NCBI RefSeq assembly: GCF_003217255.1
Contig: NZ_QJTE01000007.1
Span: forward strand, 39,640 to 103,639
Origin: Pseudoroseicyclus aestuarii
GTDB lineage: Bacteria; Pseudomonadota; Alphaproteobacteria; Rhodobacterales; Rhodobacteraceae
Length of the DNA: 64,000 nt
Reading direction: 5' to 3'
Below the pieces are notes generated by a model. It saw nothing but the letters and a program-made list of their open reading frames with translations. It searched no databases and was not told the DNA's origin. Both the position numbers and the translations under genes were made by a program. Shown here one piece after another: positions 35,930 through 42,621 of the stretch (the stretch's first letter is position 1; every line of letters starts with the position of its first letter).

Positions 35930-36084
35930 AGTTCAATCAGCTCCTCTAAGTCTTGGGGATGCAGCCGGAGCGCCCGGCCCATTCGGATTGTCTTTCCGTG
36001 CTTGTCTGCGGCGCGCCGCAGGCTTTCACGGGGTACGCCGAGCTGTGCGGCAGCATCTTCGATTTTTAGAAGTTGAACGGTCAT
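35737..36084 (-). CDS. Excisionase-like helix-turn-helix protein
   Basis: A 115-residue protein with an N-terminal MerR/Xis-like winged helix (KIEDAAAQLGVPRESLRRAA, then IRMGRALRLHPQDLEELIELCR) and a basic disordered tail ending in LKKPSRN. Its last 64 codons lie inside the integrase gene in a different frame. Both N-terminal halves are well-formed domains, so both genes appear real. It is likely a recombination directionality factor, by position. Confidence 0.75.
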   Translation of the reverse strand: MTVQLLKIEDAAAQLGVPRESLRRAADKHGKTIRMGRALRLHPQDLEELIELCRVEPRAPASTGAPAPVERPSGKSETAPTASVLALQSAARLKKPSRNISTGSSVQLVRPGQRS

Positions 36085-36224
36085 TCCGGCTCTCCCTTTT
36101 CTCGATGGTCACCTGCCTGCGCCTTTCCGTACTGCGCCGCCTTCGCGCATCCATGCCGCCCACACCACTGGTGCACGACACATCCGCAGGCGATCCGGTC
36201 TCCGGTACTCACGCCGCCGCTCAT
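36081..36224 (-). CDS. Small Cys-rich protein of the integrated element
   Basis: A 47-residue protein with a CxC-x8-C-x4-C-type cluster (IACGCVVHQWCGRHGCAKAAQ region) that could bind one zinc. The ATG overlaps the upstream stop (ATGA) and a GAGGTGA ribosome-binding site lies 5 nt before it, a strong translation signal. No family is recognised. It ends 4 nt inside the excisionase-like gene start. Confidence 0.55.
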   Translation of the reverse strand: MSGGVSTGDRIACGCVVHQWCGRHGCAKAAQYGKAQAGDHREKGEPE

Positions 36225-36970
36225 GCTGTCACCTCGCCTGCCTCGGTCACCGTGCCAGCCCACTGGTCGGCGCAGGCCTCGGCCAGGCCCTCGAAGGTCC
36301 GGCTGCGGATCTTCCAGCGGTCGGGGCCCGGCGGGGCGCGGTGGATCGCGCTCCAGGCCTTGTGCTCGGGCGTGCCCGCCTTCGGCGGTGTCAGCTTCTC
36401 CGTCGCTGCCAGTTGCGGCAGGCCGCGCAGGTAGAAGCCGGTTGCCTTGAAGGCCGGCTCGCCGAACCACCAGGGCTGGACGATCTGCGGCTTCGGCAGG
36501 TCCTCGGGCAGGCGGGCGCGGCCGTGCGGGTTCATCACCGGGTTCTCGATCGCGACGCGAGGGATCGGGGCTTGCCAGCAGGCCGTGAAGAGGGCGGCGC
36601 CTTCGTCCAGCAGCCGCCACATGATCGCGCGGCGGGCCTCGGTCGAGAGGGTCGGCCAGTCCGCCCTCTCCTCGGCGGCGGCATCAGCCGGCGGGTTCTT
36701 CGGCGGCTCGTGCAGCCAGCGGACGCCGCTGTTGCAGAGCCGGGTGCAGGGCGGGTGCATCACCGCCAGCATGTCCCAGCCGAGGGGCAGGTAGTCCCGG
36801 ATGTCGCCGATGAGGTGCCGGTTGCTGCCGTCCTCGGCCGGCAGCAGGTCGCAGGACCAGACGTCGTGCCCGCGCGCGGCCATGGCCCGGCGCATGACGC
36901 CGCTGGTCTCGCAGCCGACGAGGATGCGGAGCGGCGTGGCAGGCGAGCGGGTGTGAGAGGTGTCCAGCAT
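36221..36970 (-). CDS. Cytosine-methylase-like SAM-dependent protein (orphan)
   Basis: A 249-residue protein. ILVGCETSGVMRRAMAARGH resembles motif I of C5-cytosine methyltransferases, the acidic residue of WSCDLLPAED binds SAM, HPPCTRLCNSG is the catalytic PPC motif IV, and VAIENPV corresponds to the ENV-like motif VI. No obvious target-recognition domain follows, and no partner nuclease gene is adjacent. Such short forms occur in phages and may protect element DNA; activity is unproven. Confidence 0.7.
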   Translation of the reverse strand: MLDTSHTRSPATPLRILVGCETSGVMRRAMAARGHDVWSCDLLPAEDGSNRHLIGDIRDYLPLGWDMLAVMHPPCTRLCNSGVRWLHEPPKNPPADAAAEERADWPTLSTEARRAIMWRLLDEGAALFTACWQAPIPRVAIENPVMNPHGRARLPEDLPKPQIVQPWWFGEPAFKATGFYLRGLPQLAATEKLTPPKAGTPEHKAWSAIHRAPPGPDRWKIRSRTFEGLAEACADQWAGTVTEAGEVTA

Positions 36971-36974
36971 TGGC

Positions 36975-37427
36975 TCACATCCCCAGCGCGGCTTTGTACA
37001 TGTCGAGGATGGCCTCTTCCTCGGCGACGTCGCCCGGGTCGCGCTTGCGCAGGGCGATGAGCCTGCGCAGGGCCTTGGTGTCGTAGCCGCGGCCCTTGGC
37101 TTCGGCCATGACCTCCTTCATCTGGTCCGCGATGTCCTGCTTCTCGGCCGCAAGGCGCTCGCTGCGCTCGACGAACTGGCGCAGCTCCTGTGCGGCTGCG
37201 GCCAGCAGCTTGCCCGTGACAGCCTCGTCTTCGGCGGTCTGCTTCATCGGGGTGCGATTGGCCTGCCGCGCCCCGGCGGCTTGGCTCGAGGCATCACCGG
37301 GGGCGGAGCCGGAGACGCAATGCGGATCGGCAGGCGTGGCGCGCGCGGCGTTAACGGCGGCAGGCTCCGCGCTGTTCGCCGGACCAAGCTTCGCGTCCCT
37401 TTGAGGCTGATCGGTTGAGAGGGTCAC
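36975..37427 (-). CDS. DUF2312/GapR-like DNA-binding protein with N-terminal extension
   Basis: The C-terminal 85 residues match GapR, the alphaproteobacterial nucleoid protein that binds overtwisted DNA: LRQFVERSERLAAEKQDIAD, AEAKGRGYDTKALRRLI, LRKRDPGDVAEEEAIL, ending YKAALGM. Starting at GTG 37427 (GGAG 6 nt upstream) adds about 60 disordered residues; ATG 37247 would give the bare domain. The host genome should carry its own GapR, so this is an element-borne paralogue. Confidence 0.8.
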   Translation of the reverse strand: MTLSTDQPQRDAKLGPANSAEPAAVNAARATPADPHCVSGSAPGDASSQAAGARQANRTPMKQTAEDEAVTGKLLAAAAQELRQFVERSERLAAEKQDIADQMKEVMAEAKGRGYDTKALRRLIALRKRDPGDVAEEEAILDMYKAALGM

Positions 37428-37579
37428 AGGCAGCTCCAGCAGACGCGGGCGGAGAGGAAGATCGCGGCGCCGATGAGCAGCTCGAGGACCGCAAGGATCA
37501 GCACGACGCCGAGCCAGCGGCCGTCGGCGTAGCGCGGGTCGCGGTCTTGAACGTCGGAGTGGTGCGCAGCGCTGCTCAT
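37424..37579 (-). CDS. Small single-helix membrane protein
   Basis: A 51-residue protein: hydrophilic N-terminus (SSAAHHSDVQDRDPRYADG), one membrane helix (about 22-43), and a short tail with two cysteines (VCWSCL). Its ATG overlaps the stop of the cold-shock gene (ATGA), and its TGA overlaps the GapR-like GTG. The coupling on both sides argues it is translated. Function unknown. Confidence 0.55.
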   Translation of the reverse strand: MSSAAHHSDVQDRDPRYADGRWLGVVLILAVLELLIGAAIFLSARVCWSCL

Positions 37580-38316
37580 GATGCTTCTCCGGGCTTCGCG
37601 CGATGCGCCAGCGCCAGCGCCAGCGCCTTCTGATCCTCCGCCTCGGTCGGCTCTTCCGCCTGCGCCTGGGCCGCCTCCTGCGCCTGCAGGTCGACCTGGG
37701 CCCAGTCACGGGCTGCGACGGCGATGAGGCCGCGGGGACCTTCGGTGACATGCAGCGCCAGCGCCTCGCCCTTGGCGGGCGGGTTGAGCCCGACGAGGCG
37801 CAGCACGCTGGCATGCAGGAAGATGTCCCGGTCCGGGGCGCCGAAGGCCCGGGCGAAGCCGATGCCGCGGCGGGCGTCGTACCAGGTCACCCGCGCCGCC
37901 TCGACGGGCAGGGCCGCGGCATCGACTTCGCGGCCGATCTCCGCGAGGAGGGCGGGCGGCACGGGCGTGGCGGCCGGCGCCGGCCCAAAGCTCAGGATCT
38001 CGCTGACCTTGGTGCCCTTGTCGGTCTCGGCGAGCTGGACGGTCAGGCGGGTGCCGGGGGCGATGCCGGAGCGGCCGGCCCAGTCGAGGGTGCTGGCATG
38101 CAGCAGGGCCTCAGCGCCGAGATCGAAGCTGACGAAGCCATAGCCCTTGGCGCGGTCTAACCACAGGACAGTGACCTCCTCGCCCTGGAGCGCGGGGGCA
38201 GGCGGCGCTGCCTCGGCAGCGGATGACCGATTGGGTGCAAGCGCCATAGCGGGCGCTCGAGCATCGGCACGACAATCTGCCGCGGCCTCAGCCTGGAAGG
38301 CGTTGGCGTGGATCAT
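37576..38316 (-). CDS. Double cold-shock-domain protein
   Basis: A 246-residue protein with two OB-fold cold-shock domains. The first (about 47-110) contains AKGYGFVSFD and LLHAST; the second (about 140-205) contains RRGIGFARAFG and IFLHASV. The RNP1-like aromatic patches are retained in part. The N-terminal 45 and C-terminal 40 residues are low complexity. It likely binds single-stranded nucleic acid during element replication or expression. ATG 38316 overlaps the previous stop. Confidence 0.75.
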   Translation of the reverse strand: MIHANAFQAEAAADCRADARAPAMALAPNRSSAAEAAPPAPALQGEEVTVLWLDRAKGYGFVSFDLGAEALLHASTLDWAGRSGIAPGTRLTVQLAETDKGTKVSEILSFGPAPAATPVPPALLAEIGREVDAAALPVEAARVTWYDARRGIGFARAFGAPDRDIFLHASVLRLVGLNPPAKGEALALHVTEGPRGLIAVAARDWAQVDLQAQEAAQAQAEEPTEAEDQKALALALAHRAKPGEAS

Positions 38317-38804
38317 GCGGCCTCCTCGGTCTCTGCAGCGACAGCATTGAGCGCCGCGGCTGCCTCGGCGATGGTCTGACCCGGCACGGCGGCCGGCGGC
38401 GCGATGGTCTGCAGGCCGGGATGAATCATCCGGTCCAGAAGCGCCTGGGCCGAGGCCCGGACTGAGTCCGTCGCCGGTGTGAGGTGCTGCAGGACCGACA
38501 GCGCCCAAGCCCGCTGTAGGGTGCGGCGCTGCGGCTCGGCCGCGGGGGCGACGTAGCCGCCGGCAGCGGCGCGGGCGGCGAAGCGCCAGCGCAGGGCGGC
38601 GGACACGTAGCTCATGTCCGAGATGGTGATGCCGTGCAGCGCGATGATGCGCAGCGCGGGCAGGCCGCTGTCGTCGGTCTGCCAGCTGCCGCCGCTGCGC
38701 AGCACCTCGGCGCGCAGCCGCTCGACCAGCGCCTGCGGCGCGAGCGCATCGAGATCGTCGCAGAGGGCTGCGAGCGCCGAGGGTGTTGGGGCTGCCGCGT
38801 CCAT
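38313..38804 (-). CDS. Hypothetical protein of the leftward operon
   Basis: A 163-residue Ala-rich, helical, soluble protein; no domain is recognised. Start choice: ATG 38804 shares one base with the preceding stop (TGATG), while GTG 38807 immediately before it is also possible. It overlaps the cold-shock gene by 4 nt. Its gene order position suggests an early element function. Confidence 0.5.
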   Translation of the reverse strand: MDAAAPTPSALAALCDDLDALAPQALVERLRAEVLRSGGSWQTDDSGLPALRIIALHGITISDMSYVSAALRWRFAARAAAGGYVAPAAEPQRRTLQRAWALSVLQHLTPATDSVRASAQALLDRMIHPGLQTIAPPAAVPGQTIAEAAAALNAVAAETEEAA

Positions 38805-39004
38805 CACCGCAGGCCTCCCTCGATGACGCGCAGGGCGACGCGGCCAGCACCGTCACCGGTCTGGCGCAGCGGGGTGCCGCGGGCGGTCATCAGGGCCAGG
38901 CGGGCGAGCTGCGCGAGCAGCGGCCGGTCGGCGTAGCTGCCGGGATCGGCCGCGATGGCGGCGGCGTCGGTCAGGACGCGCGGGGAAAGCGTGGTCGGTG
39001 GCAT
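38804..39004 (-). CDS. Hypothetical small protein, first gene of the leftward operon
   Basis: A 66-residue protein (MPPTTLSPRVLTDAAAIAAD..). GGAG lies 7 nt before the ATG and the operator-containing promoter region lies directly upstream (39044-39091). No family is recognised. Being first after the operators, it would be the most tightly repressed gene of the leftward transcript. Confidence 0.5.
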   Translation of the reverse strand: MPPTTLSPRVLTDAAAIAADPGSYADRPLLAQLARLALMTARGTPLRQTGDGAGRVALRVIEGGLR

Positions 39005-39043
39005 GATGAGGCTCCATCGAGAACGACGATAGAGCCTTTGCTG

Positions 39044-39060
39044 ATCCGATATTATCGGAT
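39044..39060. promoter_or_regulatory. Operator 1 of the element repressor
   Basis: ATCCGATA-T-TATCGGAT is a perfect 17-bp palindrome. The same sequence with few changes recurs at 39075-39091 and 39594-39610, flanking the repressor gene on both sides, as in CI-type switches. Confidence 0.75.
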
Positions 39061-39074
39061 AGTCAAGCTGACGG

Positions 39075-39091
39075 ATACGACTTTGTCGGAT
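39075..39091. promoter_or_regulatory. Operator 2 (imperfect)
   Basis: ATACGACTTTGTCGGAT has dyad symmetry with two mismatched pairs and shares the ATNCGA...TCGGAT arms with operator 1. The centres of the two sites are 31 bp apart, about three helical turns, which would suit cooperative repressor binding. Confidence 0.6.
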
Positions 39092-39206
39092 TTAATTTTT
39101 CAGTCGCGGGTTGACGCTTTAGATCAAAGCAAGAACATTCCGGCAAATGGAGAACAGCAGAACATGATGCGCGGGCTGATTCTGATGCGGCAGCTCGGCC
39201 TAAACA

Positions 39207-39536
39207 TCAATTGGCTGGTGCGTCCGGGTCTGGCTTGGCGGAGGAGAGAGCCGCGAACAATGCGCTCTGCACGTCGCCCGGAAGCTGATTGTAGTCGCCG
39301 TAGAGAAGAAAGTTAAAGTCTACGCGGTGGTCGCGGTACAAGTGCGCCATCACCTTGATCGAGGGACTGCCTTTGACCTCCTGGGAGTTATAGGTGGTCT
39401 GCGCGACGCCGGCGGCCGCGGCAAAGTCTTTCTGGTTCAGTCCAGTGATTTGGCGTGCTGCTCTCAGCCGCAAAGCTATCGCTTGCGGCGTGGAGTCCCG
39501 GTGGCGGACGAGCTTCTCTTTCTCATCGGGCGACAT
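39207..39536 (-). CDS. CI-like XRE-family repressor
   Basis: A 109-residue protein. The helix-turn-helix lies about 20-75 (LRAARQITGLNQKDFAAAAGVAQTTY, then IKVMAHLYRDHRVDFNFLLYGD). It has no C-terminal peptidase domain, so it is not the LexA-cleaved type. It is flanked by three related 17-bp operators and faces the Cro-like gene head to head, so it is the probable immunity repressor of the element. Confidence 0.8.
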   Translation of the reverse strand: MSPDEKEKLVRHRDSTPQAIALRLRAARQITGLNQKDFAAAAGVAQTTYNSQEVKGSPSIKVMAHLYRDHRVDFNFLLYGDYNQLPGDVQSALFAALSSAKPDPDAPAN

Positions 39537-39593
39537 GTCATCCTTTTAGCGGAAATCCGAAAAAGCCGAAGCCTTCATCGTCATCTCTTGCGG

Positions 39594-39610
39594 ATCCGAA
39601 AATATCGGAT
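39594..39610. promoter_or_regulatory. Operator 3 between repressor and Cro-like gene
   Basis: ATCCGAAAATATCGGAT differs from operator 1 at two positions and lies in the 88-nt gap between the divergent repressor and Cro-like genes, so it can control both. A half site (ATCCGA) is at 39555-39560. Confidence 0.75.
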
Positions 39611-39624
39611 TACAGCTACTCGCC

Positions 39625-39873
39625 ATGGAGACGGATCTCAGACGCTTTATCGACAGCTTGGGCGGCTACCGGGCCGCGGCGCGACGCTTCGGCATGGGGC
39701 CAACCACGCTGCACACCCACCTGAGCCGCGGCACGCTTCCCACGAAGTTCTATAGGTCGGCGACTGCCCTGGCCGACGAGAAGAGCGTCCCTCGTCCTGA
39801 TCCCCAACTTTTCTCCTTCCAAGCGCTCTTGCCCGAGAAGCCAGAGCATTCCGGAGAGGAAAGAGCGGCATGA
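39625..39873 (+). CDS. Cro-like small DNA-binding protein
   Basis: An 82-residue protein with a short helix-turn-helix (LGGYRAAARRFGMGPTTLHTHLSRG). It opens the rightward operon, head to head with the CI-like repressor and just past operator 3, the classic Cro position. Its ATG is 14 nt from the operator. It is coupled to the next gene by ATGA. Confidence 0.65.
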   Translation: METDLRRFIDSLGGYRAAARRFGMGPTTLHTHLSRGTLPTKFYRSATALADEKSVPRPDPQLFSFQALLPEKPEHSGEERAA

Positions 39874-40220
39874 GCGTGCATCTGATCCCGCGGCTTCACC
39901 GCACTGACCGCCTCACCGTGGCGGATATGAGCTTCGTCCAGGCCGCTATGTCGCGGGAGGCGGCATTGCCTCGGACCGCGCCCAAGGGCCGGCGCAGCAG
40001 GCCCATCTCTCCCAGTCACCCGATACTCATCCCTGCTGTGCTTCGGCGCGTCCATGGGTGGACGCTGCCCGGGCGCGGCCTGTCCAGCAAGGAATCGAGG
40101 TTGCTCATGCGTCACCTCAAGGTGTCTCCGCGCGGGGGCACGCGTGGTCGCCGCGCCACTGCCAGCGCTACCGAGACCGGCTCGTGCCCTATCATCGCCT
40201 GTGGAGGCTCCCATGGCTGA
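39870..40220 (+). CDS. Hypothetical basic protein of the rightward operon
   Basis: A 116-residue frame, strongly basic (many Arg in the second half), with no recognised domain. ATGA overlap with the Cro-like gene supports translation. It ends 8 nt inside the next gene. The C-terminal half could be compositional, so the true extent is uncertain. Confidence 0.4.
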   Translation: MSVHLIPRLHRTDRLTVADMSFVQAAMSREAALPRTAPKGRRSRPISPSHPILIPAVLRRVHGWTLPGRGLSSKESRLLMRHLKVSPRGGTRGRRATASATETGSCPIIACGGSHG

Positions 40221-40731
40221 CGCGATCATCAGCGGGTTGTTCGAGCAGCTGGTCGAGCGGATGGGCGGGCCGACGCGGCAGGGCGGGCAGGGCGTGCTGG
40301 CCAACCTGCTGGAGGCCCGCACCGGCAAGGCCGACATGCGCGGCACCGTTTCCAAGATGTGCTCCGGACATCTGGAGATCAGCTACGAGGCCATCCTCGT
40401 CGCCGAGAACTTCACCGGCAGCTATCCGATCTCCACCCGGCGCGGCGAGGAGATCGTCCGCCGCGGAAGGCAAAGCGCACTCTCGAGCGCCGACATCCCG
40501 GAGCTTGCCGCTACCTGCGCCATTCGTGCCGGCGCCGCCCAGGCGGAGTTGTTCCGGGCGCTTTCGGACATCAGCGACGGCGGCGCCGCGCTGACACCGA
40601 ATGAGGCGGCGGCGGTGGTGGCGGAGATGCGAGCCGTGCAGGAAACAGTCGGCCAGATCATCGCGCTCGCCGAGGAGGTCGCGCAGCAGCCGCAGGCCTC
40701 CAGCCTCCGGAGCGGGAGGGCTGGCGCATGA
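40213..40731 (+). CDS. Hypothetical protein of the rightward operon
   Basis: A 172-residue soluble protein. It has an N-terminal helical segment (LFEQLVERMGG), a central region with EISYEAILVAENFTGSYPI, and a C-terminal coiled helix (about 120-160). No family is recognised. GGAGG lies 6 nt before the ATG. Its stop overlaps the DUF1937 start by 4 nt. Confidence 0.55.
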   Translation: MADAIISGLFEQLVERMGGPTRQGGQGVLANLLEARTGKADMRGTVSKMCSGHLEISYEAILVAENFTGSYPISTRRGEEIVRRGRQSALSSADIPELAATCAIRAGAAQAELFRALSDISDGGAALTPNEAAAVVAEMRAVQETVGQIIALAEEVAQQPQASSLRSGRAGA

Positions 40732-41327
40732 GCATGCACCACCGCCTGCCCCGCGATCCTGACTGGCCGCAGCTCTGCGCGCGCTACACCGGCAGCGGCT
40801 TGCTGCAGCGGGACGTGGCGCTGATCGACGCGGCGCAGGCGCTGCGCGGCAGCCTCGCTTATCTCGCTACCCCCTACACGCGCCAAAGCACCGACGACAA
40901 CGGCCGCTGGTGCCCGAGCCTGTCGTGCGACCTCTCCGATGCCGCTGCCGCCTGGTGCAGCCGTTTCGCCCAAACCGGCGTCACGGCCGTCTCGCCGGTG
41001 GTGCAGGCGGACGCGATGCTGCAGCGCGACCCCTGGGGCGACGCTCTCGATCCGCTGGACGAGCACTTCTGGTCGACGTGGTGCCGGCCGCTGCTCTCGC
41101 GCTGCGACGCGGTGGTGATCCCGCCGCTGCCCGGCTGGGACTGCAGCGCCGGCGTCTGGGCCGAGGCCTGCGCCGCCGTCACCCGGCAGAGGCGCGTGAT
41201 CCTGATCGGTGCAGAGCCGGAAGGGCCGCAGAGCCCGGAGCCTGTGGCCTTTGCACCTTCGGCTGTCCCGCGGGTTCCGCGTCGGCAGCCTGTTCCCGAG
41301 TATCATCAGCGAGGAGGAACGCCATGA
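40728..41327 (+). CDS. DUF1937 family protein (nucleoside deoxyribosyltransferase-like)
   Basis: A 199-residue protein. LAYLATPYTRQ opens the DUF1937 core, a central VSPVVQADAMLQ follows, and RCDAVVIPPLPGWDCSAGVWAEACAA is the diagnostic motif, placing it in the nucleoside 2-deoxyribosyltransferase-like superfamily common in phages. It may modify or salvage nucleotides during element replication. The C-terminal 35 residues are a disordered Pro-rich tail. Confidence 0.75.
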   Translation: MSMHHRLPRDPDWPQLCARYTGSGLLQRDVALIDAAQALRGSLAYLATPYTRQSTDDNGRWCPSLSCDLSDAAAAWCSRFAQTGVTAVSPVVQADAMLQRDPWGDALDPLDEHFWSTWCRPLLSRCDAVVIPPLPGWDCSAGVWAEACAAVTRQRRVILIGAEPEGPQSPEPVAFAPSAVPRVPRRQPVPEYHQRGGTP

Positions 41328-41671
41328 GCATGGCCTTTGCCATCGACCAGAGCGAGGCGGAGGCTGTCCCAGTCGTCGCCGGATCGCGCAGCGAGCCGCA
41401 GGAGGTGCAGGCGATGCGCAACCTCTGGGTCGCGGTGATCGAGCAGCATTACCGAACCGCGCTCTCGCCCTTCAAGTCGGACCAGGTGGAGCGCCGCCGC
41501 GCGAGGGTCTGGTTCGAGACAGAGGGGTTTGACGACGTCTGCGCGCTCGCCGGCTTCGAGGCGCCGGAGATCCTGCGCCGTGGCATCCTGCGCCAGCTGG
41601 CCGCCGCCGACGCGGGCGAGGCCGTCGCCTTGGCGCATTGCCGGGTGCAGGCGCAGGGGGCGGAGCTGTGA
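41324..41671 (+). CDS. Hypothetical phage-like protein
   Basis: A 115-residue acidic, helical protein (WVAVIEQHYRTALSPFKSD, then ARVWFETEGFDDVCALAGF). Such a sequence often lies in alphaproteobacterial prophage early regions but has no assigned function. A consensus-like GAGGAGGAA ribosome-binding site precedes the ATG, which also overlaps the previous stop. Confidence 0.6.
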   Translation: MSMAFAIDQSEAEAVPVVAGSRSEPQEVQAMRNLWVAVIEQHYRTALSPFKSDQVERRRARVWFETEGFDDVCALAGFEAPEILRRGILRQLAAADAGEAVALAHCRVQAQGAEL

Positions 41672-42294
41672 ACGCCGCGCCGCTGCGGGCGGTGACGGAA
41701 GAGGAGCTGCCGGAGTACCCGGTCGGGCGCGACGTGCGGCTGAGCGGGCAGTACTTCCTCAAGTTCGAGACCTTCCGCTACCTCAACTCCACCATGGCGC
41801 TGACCGGCACGCCGGAGGTGCGCTGCCATTACCTCGAGCTGATCTTCCAGTCCCAGCACCAGGTGCCGATCGGCACCCTGCCGGCCGACCCGCTGGTGCA
41901 GGCGCGGCTGGCGCGGGTCGATCCCGCGCACTGGAAGGAGCTGTGCAAGATGGAGCCCTCGCCGCTGCACCACTGGACGCCGTGCCTGTCGGAGGGGGAG
42001 GTGCGGCTGATGCACCGGGTGGTGCTGGACACGGTGCAGGACCAGCTGGCGCGGCGCGAGGTCTCGGAGCTCAAGCGCGGCGACGACGCGGTGCGCAAGC
42101 GGATCATGCGGCTGCGCGAGCGGATGACGGCGGCGGGGTATGACCGCGCTGTCGTGGCCGACGACGTGCTGGTCGAGCGGATGGATGCCTGGCTGGCCAA
42201 GCACGTGCGCGGGCAGCGGCGGCAGGATGCCTACGACAAGGTGTTCCAGGTGGCGGTGCGCGAGCGCTGGATCGGAGGTGCCCCCAGACGCTGA
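41668..42294 (+). CDS. Putative replication-associated protein (DUF1376/YdaU-like winged helix)
   Basis: A 208-residue protein starting at GTG 41668 (GTGA overlap). Residues 30-110 (FLKFETFRYLNSTMALTGTPEVRCHYLELIFQ.., WKELCKMEPSP) resemble the YdaU/DUF1376-type N-terminal domain of phage replication proteins, which senses a defined layout of helices before a DNA-binding part. The C-terminus is basic and helical. The adjoining palindrome array with a DnaA box fits a replication role. The domain match is by eye only. Confidence 0.5.
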   Translation: MNAAPLRAVTEEELPEYPVGRDVRLSGQYFLKFETFRYLNSTMALTGTPEVRCHYLELIFQSQHQVPIGTLPADPLVQARLARVDPAHWKELCKMEPSPLHHWTPCLSEGEVRLMHRVVLDTVQDQLARREVSELKRGDDAVRKRIMRLRERMTAAGYDRAVVADDVLVERMDAWLAKHVRGQRRQDAYDKVFQVAVRERWIGGAPRR

Positions 42295-42336
42295 GGCCGC
42301 GGGCGCCGCCGTATCCGGTTGCGGTGTGTCAGCGGT

Positions 42337-42570
42337 GTGTCCGCGGACTGTCCCGGACAGTCCGGTTCTGTCCGGCGGACAGAATGGCGCCAGACCGGCC
42401 AGGGGGGCGATGAGCCCCGCAAAACGACGCTTTCGACCCGATCTGTCCTGATCTGTCCCGGTGTGTCCGGACATGTCCACGGACGGATCGGACAAGTCCG
42501 GCCAGTTTCGGACAGTCCGCTCTGAGAGAAGAAAGAGAAGAGAAGGACAAGGACAGCGGACAGAACCCAG
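42337..42570. repeat. Array of GGACA/TGTCC palindromes (iteron-like)
   Basis: About 15 copies of the pentamer TGTCC or its complement GGACA occur in 235 bp, many paired as palindromes: GGACTGTCC-C-GGACAGTCC (42345-42363), TTCTGTCCG-G-CGGACAGAA (42366-42384), TGTCCGGACATGTCC (about 42464-42478), and CGGACAAGTCCG and CGGACAGTCCG further on. The stretch is noncoding between the putative replication protein and the next gene. It is most likely an origin or multi-operator site. Confidence 0.75.
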
Positions 42571-42580
42571 AGGGTGAGCC

Positions 42581-42589
42581 TGTGGATAA
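42581..42589. promoter_or_regulatory. Perfect DnaA box at the edge of the palindrome array
   Basis: TGTGGATAA is the exact reverse complement of the TTATCCACA DnaA consensus, 11 nt after the last GGACA unit. A single 9-mer can occur by chance; the position beside the array raises its weight. Confidence 0.6.
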
Positions 42590-42621
42590 CTCCAGCAGGC
42601 GCAGAGAAGGAGGTGAGGGCC

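Noticed and set aside
42337..42570. Palindrome array considered as a CRISPR
   Set aside because: Units are short, overlapping and irregularly spaced palindromes, with no constant repeat of CRISPR length and no cas genes.
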